Source: Winogradskyella ludwigii (GTDB lineage: Bacteria > Bacteroidota > Bacteroidia > Flavobacteriales > Flavobacteriaceae). From it: DNA of 64,000 nt. The notes below the pieces were generated by a model. It saw only the letters and a list, made by a program, of their open reading frames with translations, was not told where the DNA came from and did not search any database. The position numbers and the translations under genes were made by a program. Positions 25,801 to 36,324 of the stretch are shown here, one piece after another (within the stretch, counting starts at the first letter, position 1; the number at the start of each line of letters is the position of its first letter). The stretch lies in NCBI RefSeq assembly GCF_013403985.1, contig NZ_JABFDF010000005.1:270493-334492 (forward strand), written 5' to 3'.

Positions 25801-28393
25801 AATTGCTAACGGTGACAATACAGCAGCTGCAATTAACATTTTTGATTTAGAAAATTATGCTATACCTAATGGAAGTACTTATGTGATCGCCTTAGGTAGA
25901 CAAAATCCACCAACCCCAACTAACGCGTGTACAAGTATAACTGGAGGTTCTGGTGAATTAACGACAACGACTAATGCTCAATTTTCTAGTGGAGGTATTA
26001 ATAAAAAATCAAATGAACATGATCTAATTAGATTGGTAAAATCAGGAACAACAATAGATGAATTTGGTGTTTATCAAGATAGCGATTGGATGGACTCTAC
26101 AATCATAACAGGTGATAGAGGTTTTAATTTCAGACGCTCCAACACAGCAACTCAACTTCCAGATCCCACGTTTACCTTAGCAGAACTTAGTAACTGGACC
26201 ATTATTGACTGGGTTGGAGACGGCGTTTCATCTTGTAGTGGTAATGACTATAGTGACATTGGACTTTTTAGTTATTCAACTGGTTCGCCACCATCCGTAA
26301 CCCTTCAACCTGCCGATGCAAACTTTGAGTGTGAGTTTGCAGCAAGCTTTACCATTTCAGGTATGGAAGGTTATGACGCAGGAGATGACACACAAGAATT
26401 AGCATACCAATGGTACTATAACGCACCAGGAACAGCAACTTGGGTAGAAATTTTAGCAGGAAACTCAGATTACTCAGGACAACAATCTAACATGTTAAGC
26501 ATTGCCAATACAGAAACTTTAAATAGTTATCAATATTACTGCCAATTAAGAGAAGATACAGCAACGTGTTTTACAGCCTCTAACGCCGTAAAATTAGATG
26601 TACGTGTGTCAAGTTGGGACGGTACAAACTGGGATACAGCGACAGGACTAGACAGATATATTGTCATCGATGGCGACTATGATACTGCAGAACTCACTAA
26701 CGGTGAAACAAGTTTCGAAGCCTGTGGTTGTACAATTACAGCAGGTAATGAATTAATAATTTCTGACAATACTTACGTAAAAGTAAAAAATAATCTAATT
26801 GTAGATGGAAGCCTAATTGTTAATTCCTCGGGTTCATTTGTTCAAGTAAATGATGCCGCTACTGTTACAGGAAATGTATTATCAGACAAAACTAAAATAA
26901 TAGTATTTAAAACAACAGGTTATTTAAATAATCGTCATGAATATGTATACTGGAGCACGCCTGTTACTGGAGAATTAGTTGGAGACGGTTTAGCCGAAGC
27001 TAATCCTGGTAGAACCTACGCTTACAGTGGTCAAAACTTTTTAGATAAAACAAGGGAGACTTCTAATGACGGTTCGGCTGTTATAGGACAAGATGATATT
27101 GATGATAACGGTGACGATTGGGTCCCTGCATTGGGCCCAGATGTTATGGCAACAGGTTATGGTTATGCTGCAGCTCAGTCTGTTTTAGGTTTATTCCCTG
27201 GAAATGCAACCTACACCTTTGAAGGGCCTTTTAACAACGGAATTTATAACATCCCTATCTACAGAAACGATTCGGAAACTAACGATAACAACTGGAACCT
27301 CATCGGCAACCCATACCCATCAGCTATAGATGCAGATCTATTCTTAGACGTTAACGCAAGTGAAACAGATCCCATTATAGACGGAGCCATATTCTTCTGG
27401 TCGCAAGCAACAGCAGCATCAGCTACTGAAAATGGTAACGAAGGACTTAACTATGCACAAGACGATTATGCCATAATTAATGGATCTGGTGAAACCATGG
27501 GAGGAGATCTAGTAATGCCAGATAGAGCAATTCCTTCTGGTCAAGCCTTCTTTGTATCTATGGATAATGGAGCTACCGCTTCAACCGTAAGTACAGATAT
27601 TAAAAGAACAGACGTGGTATTTAACAATAGCATGAGAGTTACAGGAAGTAACACTCAGTTCTTTAGATCAGGTGCCGCAGATCAGCCTAACAAATTATGG
27701 TTAAACTTAACCACAGACAACGGCGTAACAAATCAAACTTTGGTTGCCTACGTTAATGGAGCTACAGATGATTATGATGGTGCGTATTACGATGCTAAAA
27801 AGAATATCTCTACGGATATTAACGCCATACTATATTCAGTAATCGAAAATGCTGAGGTTCAAAATTTAGCCATTCAAGGTAAAAACCCAAACAGTTTAAC
27901 CCTAGACGAAGTCATTCCTTTAGGATTCGTAACAGGAATAGAAGTGCCAACATTATACAGCATTTCAATCTACCAACTAGAAGGAACCTTTATGACGGAA
28001 AATGCGGTGTACGTAAAGGATAATGTATTAAACACAACACACAACCTTAAAGATTCAGATTACACATTTACATCTGAGGCTGGCGAGTTCAACAACCGTT
28101 TCGAAATTGTATTTGAAACCTTAACACTTTCAATAGAAGACAGTGTTATAGAGGCAACTGATCTTACCATCACAGAATTACAAAATGGTGAAGTTGAATT
28201 TAAAGTAGGAAAATCTCAAACCATTACTAATGTAGAACTATTTGATGCCTTAGGAAGACGCATTTATACCTTTAAAGGAAACAGCGCAACCGAGGTTTAC
28301 AATGTATCTAAATTAAGCCAAGCTGCTTACATCGCTAAAGTGACCTTAGCAAGCGGACAAGTAATCAGTAAAAAAGCATTAAAACAACACTAA
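22850..28393 (+). CDS. Giant multidomain T9SS-secreted surface protein
   Basis: 1847 residues with signal peptide (ends SGYGQ). Domains in order: galactose-binding-like N-terminal region; Calx-beta (about 163-272); a second lectin-like region (about 279-465); Calx-beta (about 474-600); a DSCINALTIPVN pre-peptidase-like domain (about 601-720); a choice-of-anchor D type Ig domain (about 736-850); IPT/TIG (about 856-940); a lamin-tail domain (about 944-1075); an Ig-like domain (about 1147-1250). A long C-terminal part ends in a type A T9SS sorting domain (about 1765-1847, ending ISKKALKQH). It is exported through the type IX system and probably attached to or released from the cell surface. Roles in adhesion or matrix are inference. 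Monocistronic. Confidence 0.85.
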   Translation: MVKNYALSLIAFLCFVLSGYGQEIFNVAGGGTFPAGWTDTDNTGLPIAQSGYYLIEPASTGDVIETASYDLSANTSATFEVDIRSYGAGSHRAVLVEVSTDGGTTFTQSYTTPNTTTSYITRTINIATVSANTVLRLSVNATSGRGIRMQDLILTGIGASSTDTELDFASATYSANEGGSSINLCVDITNPSATPTTAQVVLTSGTAPHLSYTTQNITFPASSSAQQCVTVAIANNTNCSDSTDYTFEIQNVAGGDSAAVGSDDETTLSITDDDGANGVLFSQGFETSGDTWLYSNTNGAPSTINTGTPSDRIKSGSRSFQRTNGNATINLDNGGSGIDISSITNVSFSLWNASISGSTGNGIDGGDNLKVYLSQTSTFSSTPDITIVGNSNARFGMSGTGVVSTTAGTPITYTYPSGGNLSGNNAKSNLIVDVPDTWNTLFVKVVSLNDATNEIWAIDDITLSGDSCSTVISDTNVAFNSTSSTLTEDGLFIDVCVAIANESATNATTVDITLDGASTATNGTDYDDGAGTPAAISFPQTLTFPAGNTADQCFTIFISNDDIDIESDETIILNLSNPTGGNAAIIGANTTHTVTITDNDFYDSCINALTIPVNSTCVNQSFTNVGATDSGVADPGCGGYQGGDVWFKLTVPSSGAVTLTTSENGGFTDSGMALYTGSCGSLSLVSCDDDSGEDNMSQISASGLTPGATVYVRVWEFFNNSFGTFNLCAYSASEIDVERNTFTSITNGNAANTGNNTIFAATEVGTATPPVKTYYIRNEGSADLDVPSITSSNATEFTIVTNPTPVTLAPGDLVAFEIEFNPSAIGTRNGTITIVNDDADENPYTFGVSGEGNCAAGSITISPSSGPVGTIVTITGTNLATATAAFNGVSATVTNISATEMQVTVPSGATSGTLEISDSLGCPASTPFNVINSQISSCEGNSGVVPTDLFISEITDATFGGLSYVELYNGTGLTINTDDYSIEVIANGDNTAAAINIFDLENYAIPNGSTYVIALGRQNPPTPTNACTSITGGSGELTTTTNAQFSSGGINKKSNEHDLIRLVKSGTTIDEFGVYQDSDWMDSTIITGDRGFNFRRSNTATQLPDPTFTLAELSNWTIIDWVGDGVSSCSGNDYSDIGLFSYSTGSPPSVTLQPADANFECEFAASFTISGMEGYDAGDDTQELAYQWYYNAPGTATWVEILAGNSDYSGQQSNMLSIANTETLNSYQYYCQLREDTATCFTASNAVKLDVRVSSWDGTNWDTATGLDRYIVIDGDYDTAELTNGETSFEACGCTITAGNELIISDNTYVKVKNNLIVDGSLIVNSSGSFVQVNDAATVTGNVLSDKTKIIVFKTTGYLNNRHEYVYWSTPVTGELVGDGLAEANPGRTYAYSGQNFLDKTRETSNDGSAVIGQDDIDDNGDDWVPALGPDVMATGYGYAAAQSVLGLFPGNATYTFEGPFNNGIYNIPIYRNDSETNDNNWNLIGNPYPSAIDADLFLDVNASETDPIIDGAIFFWSQATAASATENGNEGLNYAQDDYAIINGSGETMGGDLVMPDRAIPSGQAFFVSMDNGATASTVSTDIKRTDVVFNNSMRVTGSNTQFFRSGAADQPNKLWLNLTTDNGVTNQTLVAYVNGATDDYDGAYYDAKKNISTDINAILYSVIENAEVQNLAIQGKNPNSLTLDEVIPLGFVTGIEVPTLYSISIYQLEGTFMTENAVYVKDNVLNTTHNLKDSDYTFTSEAGEFNNRFEIVFETLTLSIEDSVIEATDLTITELQNGEVEFKVGKSQTITNVELFDALGRRIYTFKGNSATEVYNVSKLSQAAYIAKVTLASGQVISKKALKQH

Positions 28394-28408
28394 CCAACCA
28401 ACCAACCT

Positions 28409-28480
28409 TATAGGCGCTAAGCATTTGCTTAGAGCCTATAGAACAATCGAAAAAAGCCTCATGAAAATGAGGCTTTTTTT
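28409..28480 (+). terminator. Double hairpin terminator after the T9SS cargo gene
   Basis: First hairpin: TATAGGC and CTAAGC arms pair with GCTTAG and GCCTATA (28409-28440). Second: AAAAAAGCCTCAT (28450-28462) pairs with 28467-28479 and is followed by T residues; this one is the typical intrinsic terminator. Confidence 0.85.
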
Positions 28481-28530
28481 GTGCATACAATACCCTGTTA
28501 CAACATAAAACAGCACAAACCCTATGACCA

Positions 28531-28788
28531 AACCAAGCAAAATCCAAGCAAAACCGAAACAAGACCCAAGCCACATCCAAGCCACATCTAAACCAAAGCA
28601 AAACCAAAGAAAAAGAGAGGTTCACCCATAGTAACCTCGGGTCTCCTTCGGATATGCGTCGGGTATGCGTCGGGTGAGCTTAAGGCCATATCCAGATAAA
28701 AATCAAATAATAAGCAAAATGCACCAGTAACTCCTCCGTAGCTACTCCGTATCTCCTCCGTATGTACTCCGTATGTAAGCCGTATAAC
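28531..28788. repeat. Three 11-bp-period tandem arrays
   Basis: The 418-bp gap between the terminator and the next gene holds three separate arrays, all with an exact 11-bp period. Array 1 (28531-28607): seven units near ANCCAAGCAAA. Array 2 (28636-28679): four units near GTCGGGTATGC. Array 3 (28734-28788): five units near CTCCGTATGTA. The consensus differs between arrays while the period is constant. Open frames across them on the minus strand have no recognisable product. From 28789 to 28898 nothing else is evident. Confidence 0.8.
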
Positions 28789-28898
28789 ACCCAACGACCC
28801 TTGACACCTGCTCAAAACCATAGAACCAGCATACCACAAACCAGTAAAAACATGTAAAACATCAAAAATGTAAAGGCTATAGTAGAAACAGAAAGCGA

Positions 28899-31328
28899 CT
28901 AAAGGGTATAGGTCAAAGCAAGCACCAAATTCCTACCTGCTGCCGAAATCCCAGAAGAATAAGGTCTATACCGCTGATCTGTTATATTCTCTAAACTTGC
29001 CGTAAGACTCAGATGATCATTATACTGATACTGCGTTCTTAAATTTAAAGTAGACCAAGACGGAGCATAAGGATTCCCATCAGCATCCAAAGCATAAATA
29101 TAATCCTTAGCCGTTTCCGAAGGAGACAATTGGTTAAAAGACAACGTACTATTATACACCATAAAGGCATCAAACAAAAAACGCTTACTGGTCCAAGTCA
29201 AATGCGTTCTCCCAAAATTAGGAGCCACATGTCGTGTAGGCTCTTCTACTCCATTATTATCTTCAGTACCACCAATAATATTATACTGCGAACGTAACAT
29301 TAAAGACTTAGTAAAATGAACATCTATACCAACTTCAAAACCATAAATCCAAGCCTTAGACGCATTTTGTATGGCTTGTATGGTACTTAATTCCCCATCA
29401 TAATCCAGTTCTGTAGCTCCATTCAACTCATAATCTCGTCGAATCAAAGCATCATCTAAAAAGGTATAATACGTCGCCATATCAATAACCACCTTATCGT
29501 TAAAGTTAAGTTTTAAGCCCAACTCCCCACCATAAGCGTACTCAGCATCCAAATCTTTGTTAGGCACCACAACAGCGCCTGGCTCAGAATCAAACACCTT
29601 ACCAATGTCATCAATATTCGGAGCTCTAAAGGCTGTAGAAGCATTAAGTTTCCATTGAATCATATCACTTGGAGACCAAGTAAAACCAACAGTACCTGTT
29701 AAGGCTCCAGTATTCACATCTGCCGTATCAAAAGGAAGGTTTAAAAACACATTATTCTCCGTAAAATCAGCATGAGATAACACTTGGTTATAACGCAAAC
29801 CAGACTGAAGCACAAAACGACTATTCGGTTTGTATTTTAAACTGGTATAAGCCGCAAAAGATTGCCAAGTCGCTCCATCAGGATAGCGCGTCACAGTAGC
29901 AGTCGTGGTTTTTGTGTCTAGATGGTACTGAGAGCCCTCAGAACCTACCGTATTATATAAATATTCTGCACCATAGAAAAGCGTCAGTTTAGGATGAATA
30001 TGCTTTTCCAAATCAAGATTAAACGAAATAGCATCAACATTCTCCTCGCGTATATCACGTAATTCAGAACCAAAATCTCGATCACTACGGCTCTCTACAA
30101 AGTTCTGATAAGCCAACGTGGTCTGTATTTTATCATAGAGATTAGAACGGCTACTCAATTTGGTTAACTGTAAGTTACCCATAAACCATTGTTGCGGCCC
30201 ATAATTCCATTCGGCAGATCGCAAATGATCACCGCTATAACGCAGCAACCGATCATACCTAGAATACTCTGACGTTCGAGAATAATACAGTCCTAAATCC
30301 AAATCCAAATCGTTAGACGGCTCATAACGCACCTTCTGCATCACATTTATTTGATCATAACCTGTAGGTAATTGCACTATAGGATTCGGATTAGTCACCA
30401 TAACATCCACTCCATTTTCCTGTGTTACATAAGTGGGCCTTAAGTAATCATCAGGACCATGACTCCCCATACGTAAATCGCCAAAGTTGGTATAACTCAC
30501 ACTAGTTAAAAACGCCCAATGCTGGTAACCTAGATTAACATCAAAATGGCCCGTTTTTTCATTGCTCGCCGTCGCAAAACGTGTTAAAGCAGTGGCCTCT
30601 ATATTCAAATCATCGGTTAGAGACAGTTGTGGTGTCTTTGTATAAAAACTCATAACTCCACCAATAGCATCACTACCATAAACAACAGCTCCAGCTCCTA
30701 ATGTAACTTCGGTATGATGAATAGAAAACGGATCTATAGAAATTACATTCTGAAGATTACCGCCTCTAAAGATGGCATTATTCATCCGCACTCCATCTAC
30801 AGTTATTAAAAGTCTATTGGTAGAAAACCCTCTTATCATAGGAGAGCCACCTCCCAATTGGCTTTTTTGGATGTAAATATTCCCGGTATTCTCCAAAACA
30901 TCGGCACTGGTCTGCGGATTCGCTAAGGCAATATCCTTGGCATTAATACTAACAATGGTTTGCGGAATATCACGTTTATGTTGTTCAAACTTAGAGGCAG
31001 AAATAACAATCTGGTTAAGTCCCTCTACCTTAGGAACAAGATAAACCACACCCTTACGGATTGCAATTTCAGACTTCGTAAACTGAACGGTTTCATATAA
31101 GAAATCTTTAAAGACAATAAGCCCATCTGCAGTAAAATCATCCAACGAGACTTTACCATACATATCAGTAATTAAAGGCTTGCTTTTATTAAGATGATAG
31201 ACAGCAACACCTGGAATAGGCGTTTGGGTACCTGCCTCTAATACAGTAACGGTTTGTCCAATAGACCACTGTAAAAAAAGAAATAAAAAGATAATAGTAA
31301 CAGTATAGCGCTTCAGTTGTACACTCAT
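28899..31328 (-). CDS. Heme-receptor-like TonB-dependent outer-membrane protein
   Basis: 809 residues: signal peptide, a short carboxypeptidase-regulatory-like domain (about 25-100), then the plug (QIVISASKFEQ, MIRGFSTNRLLITVDGVRMNN, VVYGSDAIGGVMSFYTK) and a barrel ending LVLALTYTL. The FRAPNIDD box followed by PNKDLDAEY resembles the FRAP/NPNL signature of heme and hemoglobin receptors. Such receptors import heme with TonB-ExbBD energy; there is no hmu-like operon next to it. The start lies 29 bp beyond the recO stop on the same strand, so it may be the third gene of a porZ-recO-tonB transcript. Confidence 0.82.
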   Translation of the reverse strand: MSVQLKRYTVTIIFLFLFLQWSIGQTVTVLEAGTQTPIPGVAVYHLNKSKPLITDMYGKVSLDDFTADGLIVFKDFLYETVQFTKSEIAIRKGVVYLVPKVEGLNQIVISASKFEQHKRDIPQTIVSINAKDIALANPQTSADVLENTGNIYIQKSQLGGGSPMIRGFSTNRLLITVDGVRMNNAIFRGGNLQNVISIDPFSIHHTEVTLGAGAVVYGSDAIGGVMSFYTKTPQLSLTDDLNIEATALTRFATASNEKTGHFDVNLGYQHWAFLTSVSYTNFGDLRMGSHGPDDYLRPTYVTQENGVDVMVTNPNPIVQLPTGYDQINVMQKVRYEPSNDLDLDLGLYYSRTSEYSRYDRLLRYSGDHLRSAEWNYGPQQWFMGNLQLTKLSSRSNLYDKIQTTLAYQNFVESRSDRDFGSELRDIREENVDAISFNLDLEKHIHPKLTLFYGAEYLYNTVGSEGSQYHLDTKTTTATVTRYPDGATWQSFAAYTSLKYKPNSRFVLQSGLRYNQVLSHADFTENNVFLNLPFDTADVNTGALTGTVGFTWSPSDMIQWKLNASTAFRAPNIDDIGKVFDSEPGAVVVPNKDLDAEYAYGGELGLKLNFNDKVVIDMATYYTFLDDALIRRDYELNGATELDYDGELSTIQAIQNASKAWIYGFEVGIDVHFTKSLMLRSQYNIIGGTEDNNGVEEPTRHVAPNFGRTHLTWTSKRFLFDAFMVYNSTLSFNQLSPSETAKDYIYALDADGNPYAPSWSTLNLRTQYQYNDHLSLTASLENITDQRYRPYSSGISAAGRNLVLALTYTL

Positions 31329-31357
31329 GAGTATAAAAACGGGTTTATAAAAGTCGC

Positions 31358-32077
31358 TTAATGAAACACCTCATTAAGCACCTGTAATGATTTAGGCTTT
31401 TTAAAACTTCCCAAATGTAATTCAAAATAATGCAACAGCATATGTAAAAAATCTTGTCTTTGGTTTGCTGTAATCTTAACCGCTTTTAAAGCATCAAAAC
31501 TTGTGCCTAACAACTGTTTTAAGAGTGTTAAATTCTCACCAGAAACCGAATATACACCATGATTCTTCGCCTCAAACACACCAGATTCTAAATTAAAAAA
31601 GTCATAATTGTTTTGTAGGTTTTCGGGTAGAAATCCTAAGTAGCGCGTAAGCTTCAACAGAAATAATAAATGAAAGTTTGAAAACTGATCTTCATTATCC
31701 AAATACTGAAGCGATGCCGTTATAAAATGAAACAAGTCTTCGTTTTTTTCTTCCTCCTTTAACACATTACTAAGTATCTCTGACAGGAATAATACAATAG
31801 AACTTTTATAGATATTAGTATGAAGACTTTTATAAATGTAATTAAACTTAACCTCCTTTATATACTGAAGCGATTGATTGGGCTTGTAATTCTCTTCAAT
31901 CTGAAGCTGAGACAACACCTGATAATAGACAGTTTTAGATAACCCTTTTTTAGATTTTAGCACACCTCTTAACATATAACTCACCACTCCGCGTTGCTCA
32001 GTATAACACTTAACAATAAGGTCGTAGTCTCTATATTTTAATTTGGAAAGAACAATGCTATTATTTTTAGAGAGCAT
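31358..32077 (-). CDS. recO: DNA repair protein RecO
   Basis: 239-residue recombination mediator that helps load RecA onto SSB-coated gaps with RecR. The N-terminal OB-fold (KNNSIVLSKLKYRDYDLIVKCYT...GVVSYMLRGV) and the following helical domain fit the family. The zinc-binding cysteines of some RecO proteins are absent, as is common in Bacteroidota. Its start is three bases after the porZ stop, so the two genes are cotranscribed. Confidence 0.93.
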   Translation of the reverse strand: MLSKNNSIVLSKLKYRDYDLIVKCYTEQRGVVSYMLRGVLKSKKGLSKTVYYQVLSQLQIEENYKPNQSLQYIKEVKFNYIYKSLHTNIYKSSIVLFLSEILSNVLKEEEKNEDLFHFITASLQYLDNEDQFSNFHLLFLLKLTRYLGFLPENLQNNYDFFNLESGVFEAKNHGVYSVSGENLTLLKQLLGTSFDALKAVKITANQRQDFLHMLLHYFELHLGSFKKPKSLQVLNEVFH

Positions 32078-32080
32078 GTA

Positions 32081-34465
32081 TTATCGTACGATTAAAACTT
32101 TTAACACCTTAGTCTCAAAAGAATCCAAATCTGAAATTAAGATTAAATACACTCCTGTTCTCACCACAGAATTACCAAGGTTTTTACCATTCCAAATGGC
32201 AGTACCACCATCAATAGCAAAATTATAATTGGCACTAGAAGATCTTAAATTAACACTAGATTGCGCCTCGGCAACCAAATTACCTTCTATATCAGTAATT
32301 TTAATATTAACACGTTCTGTAAGTCCGCTAACTTTAACTCCTTTATTAATATCATTAAGATCATTAAAACCAAGGATATTATATTCTGGTCGTACCGGAT
32401 TTGGATACACAAAGGCATCTTTTAAAGTCTCTTCCGTCTTAGAACCACCAGCCTTAAAAGCTAACAAGCCTTTAATAGTAGCAATATAAACAATACCATT
32501 ATTAGAATCTATAGAGATATCATTAATCCTATTGGAAGGTAAAGGAGAATTATCTTTAGTAAAATGGTAAATAGTAGTTTGACCGTCTGGCGACAAATAA
32601 AACACACCAGAATCTACTGTGGCTATCCATTTATTATTAGAGCCATCTACTTTAATATCTGTAATGGTTTCTCCTTCTAATAATTCTTTTGCAATTCCAT
32701 TTTCTAAGATAATTATAGAACTCAGCGTTGGGTTAACATCATCATAAAACCCAGAGGTATTATAAAGGACTCTTAACCCTGTAAATGTCCCAACCCAAAG
32801 TTGATTTCTATTATCTACAGCAATGGCATTAACTCTAGGAAAAGGCAAGCCTTGTTCTGCGCTTTTAATATTTCTAAGTGGAGTATCAGATATCGATTCA
32901 TTATAAGCATATATACCATTGGTATAAGCACCAATCCATTTGGTACCATTAGCATCTATAGCAATATCAAAATACCCAAATTCATCCCTAATAGCATCTT
33001 GAATTATACTTGAAAAATCATAACTATTCCAATTACCAGAACTAGGATCATAAGATTTTAAAGGTTCAAATAACAGCGAAGTCATGGTCCATAAAAGCCC
33101 ACTAGTATCAAAAGCAGAAGCCGAAACTCTGGTACTTTTAAACGTAGGAAAAGCAGGTATTAATAAGGATTCTAAACCACTATTATTTTCGTTATATAAT
33201 ATAGTAGGCTCAAAGTTATTTATTTCTAAAAGACCATCTTCAAAAGAACTCACAAATACTTGGCCAGTATTAAAAGGATTCACAGCTATTTGAGCAAGGT
33301 TTTTGGCTCCAAACACATCCTCAAATGGAATGGACTCCCAAACATCATTACTGTAATAACTTATACCACGACTACGCATAGGATCTGGCACTAAAGCTTC
33401 TGTATAATCCCCAAAGCTAGACCAAACAGTACTAGACTCTGCATTAAGCCTAAAAGTTTCATTAAATAACGGACCATTAGGTTTTATTTCAATGTAAGTA
33501 CCTGAAGATGCTATAGATTTACTTAAAACACCAAAAGTATCGGTACCAATATAAACGGCATCATCTAAAGTAATTGCCGATGAAAAATTAGAATCAAATT
33601 CTACCGTTGGTTCAAAGCTACTTACCAATTGTATATTTTCGTTATAGACATAAATAGCATCTTCTGTTGAATAGATAAGCTGTGATCCAGAAACATCTGC
33701 ATCTAATGGTAAAAGTGGTAATGTTAGTAGTGTGCTTAAAGTTGTACCATTTATTTCATAAAGCACCTTATTATCACGTACAGTATACAATTTATTGCTA
33801 ATAGTATTCATGGTATAATAATTACCAATTACAATAGTTTCCCATTGCGCAAAATCTATTAAATTAGGATTGCTTAAATCTGCTCTTTTTACTCCATTAC
33901 CGTCTAAACAAGCGACATAAATTTCATTATTTAAAATTGAAACTTGTTTTACGGTAACCTGAGAACCTCCATTACCTAAAAAATAAGTATCTCCGAATTC
34001 TAAACGTTCTAAATCATAAACAGAAACACCATAATCGGTAGATATATATATGAATCCTTCATTTTCATAAAAATGATTAATCCGTTTATTGACTGGTGTA
34101 ATATTTTGTTTATCTAAAATATCAACGACAGATAACACTGAGTTTTCTGTTTCAGAATACACCTCAACCAATCCTGTTTCGTAACCAATTAGTACGTATT
34201 GATACTCTTCACTATAATAAATGGTGGTAATCTGCTCTCCTGAAAGTCCTTCTACTGTAGTAATTGTAGTTAACTCATTGGTTTGTGTATCATATTTAAA
34301 AACAGCATTTTGTGCTGCTGCATATATTTTATTTTCACCACTAACCACATCTACTATGTCGTTATAAGAATAATGGCCTTGCCATAACGTTGAAAAATCT
34401 TGACTTTGACATGACATGGTAAGACCAAAGACTAGAATGAAAATTTTGAGAACAGTGTTATACAT
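32081..34465 (-). CDS. porZ: Type IX secretion system component PorZ
   Basis: About 794 residues: signal peptide, two seven-blade-type beta-propellers (two-component-regulator-propeller repeats such as KWIGAYTNGIYAYN and LWVGTFTGLRVLYN) and a C-terminal T9SS sorting-like domain. The opening QDFSTLWQGHYSYNDIVDV is typical of PorZ. PorZ sits at the cell surface as part of the attachment complex and delivers anionic LPS for cargo anchoring. I use the ATG at 34463-34465; a TTG at 34484-34486 is in frame but lies inside a TATCTTTG promoter box, so it cannot be the start. The porZ-recO linkage is typical of Flavobacteria. Confidence 0.85.
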   Translation of the reverse strand: MYNTVLKIFILVFGLTMSCQSQDFSTLWQGHYSYNDIVDVVSGENKIYAAAQNAVFKYDTQTNELTTITTVEGLSGEQITTIYYSEEYQYVLIGYETGLVEVYSETENSVLSVVDILDKQNITPVNKRINHFYENEGFIYISTDYGVSVYDLERLEFGDTYFLGNGGSQVTVKQVSILNNEIYVACLDGNGVKRADLSNPNLIDFAQWETIVIGNYYTMNTISNKLYTVRDNKVLYEINGTTLSTLLTLPLLPLDADVSGSQLIYSTEDAIYVYNENIQLVSSFEPTVEFDSNFSSAITLDDAVYIGTDTFGVLSKSIASSGTYIEIKPNGPLFNETFRLNAESSTVWSSFGDYTEALVPDPMRSRGISYYSNDVWESIPFEDVFGAKNLAQIAVNPFNTGQVFVSSFEDGLLEINNFEPTILYNENNSGLESLLIPAFPTFKSTRVSASAFDTSGLLWTMTSLLFEPLKSYDPSSGNWNSYDFSSIIQDAIRDEFGYFDIAIDANGTKWIGAYTNGIYAYNESISDTPLRNIKSAEQGLPFPRVNAIAVDNRNQLWVGTFTGLRVLYNTSGFYDDVNPTLSSIIILENGIAKELLEGETITDIKVDGSNNKWIATVDSGVFYLSPDGQTTIYHFTKDNSPLPSNRINDISIDSNNGIVYIATIKGLLAFKAGGSKTEETLKDAFVYPNPVRPEYNILGFNDLNDINKGVKVSGLTERVNIKITDIEGNLVAEAQSSVNLRSSSANYNFAIDGGTAIWNGKNLGNSVVRTGVYLILISDLDSFETKVLKVLIVR

Positions 34466-34483
34466 TACTACTAAAAGTTTAGT

Positions 34484-34491
34484 CAAAGATA
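34484..34491 (-). promoter_or_regulatory. -7 box of the porZ-recO operon
   Basis: On the minus strand it reads TATCTTTG, identical to the atpD -7 box. It predicts transcription starting near 34478, about 13 nt before the porZ ATG, which fixes the choice of start codon. Confidence 0.55.
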
Positions 34492-34621
34492 TTTAATACT
34501 AACGAAAATAATGTAATAATCATATATTGAAGTGATTTAAACTTTTATTGAATGACTAAGACTAAATATTTTTTTCTGTAAAGAGGTCTTTTTAACAACC
34601 TAAATTATGAAATATTGAAAT

Positions 34622-34652
34622 AAAAAAGCTTCCATGAAAACCATGGAAGCTT
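34622..34652 (-). terminator. Terminator of gdhA
   Basis: AAGCTTCCATG (34626-34636) pairs exactly with 34642-34652. The A run to the left becomes a T run on the minus strand, right for terminating gdhA. Confidence 0.85.
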
Positions 34653-34675
34653 AGAATTATTAAGTGCAAAATGAG

Positions 34676-36028
<1,353 letters not shown>

Positions 36029-36046
36029 TTATTTAGTCCTAAAATA

Positions 36047-36079
36047 TTGATTGATGATCGTTTAAATAAAATCAATCAA
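36047..36079. promoter_or_regulatory. 9-bp inverted repeat upstream of gdhA
   Basis: TTGATTGAT (36047-36055) and ATCAATCAA (36071-36079) are exact complements separated by 15 bases, 28-60 bp upstream of the gdhA start. It could be an operator or a leader hairpin; the sequence does not decide. Confidence 0.35.
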
Positions 36080-36265
36080 GAATAATTTTTAACACAAAAT
36101 CATTATATATTTGTAATAGTTTAGAAAATTATAATATATTGTGTCGAATATTATTTACCTACAAAAATAAGTGTTTAATTTTTTATTTTCTCAGTTTAAT
36201 TTTTCGAAAATCAATAGTATTTATTGTATTAAAAAATAACAAAACGTGCATTTTGTCCGTTTTAT

Positions 36266-36295
36266 TTTGTATTTCATCGAGTTTTTATATATTTG
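36266..36295 (+). promoter_or_regulatory. Bacteroidota-type promoter with both boxes
   Basis: TTTG (36266-36269), an 18-bp spacer, then TATATTTG (36288-36295), 29 bp before the ATG at 36325. This is the best two-box promoter match in the window. Confidence 0.6.
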
Positions 36296-36324
36296 CTCGG
36301 TAAGCGTATCAATTATAAAGTTAC

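Noticed and set aside
28365..28839. Two minus-strand open frames across the 11-bp arrays
   Set aside because: Low-complexity, overlapping each other and a terminator, with no recognisable product; the 11-bp period is not a multiple of three.
34466..34486. TTG start giving a longer PorZ
   Set aside because: The TTG lies within a perfect TATCTTTG promoter box, so it would not be transcribed.
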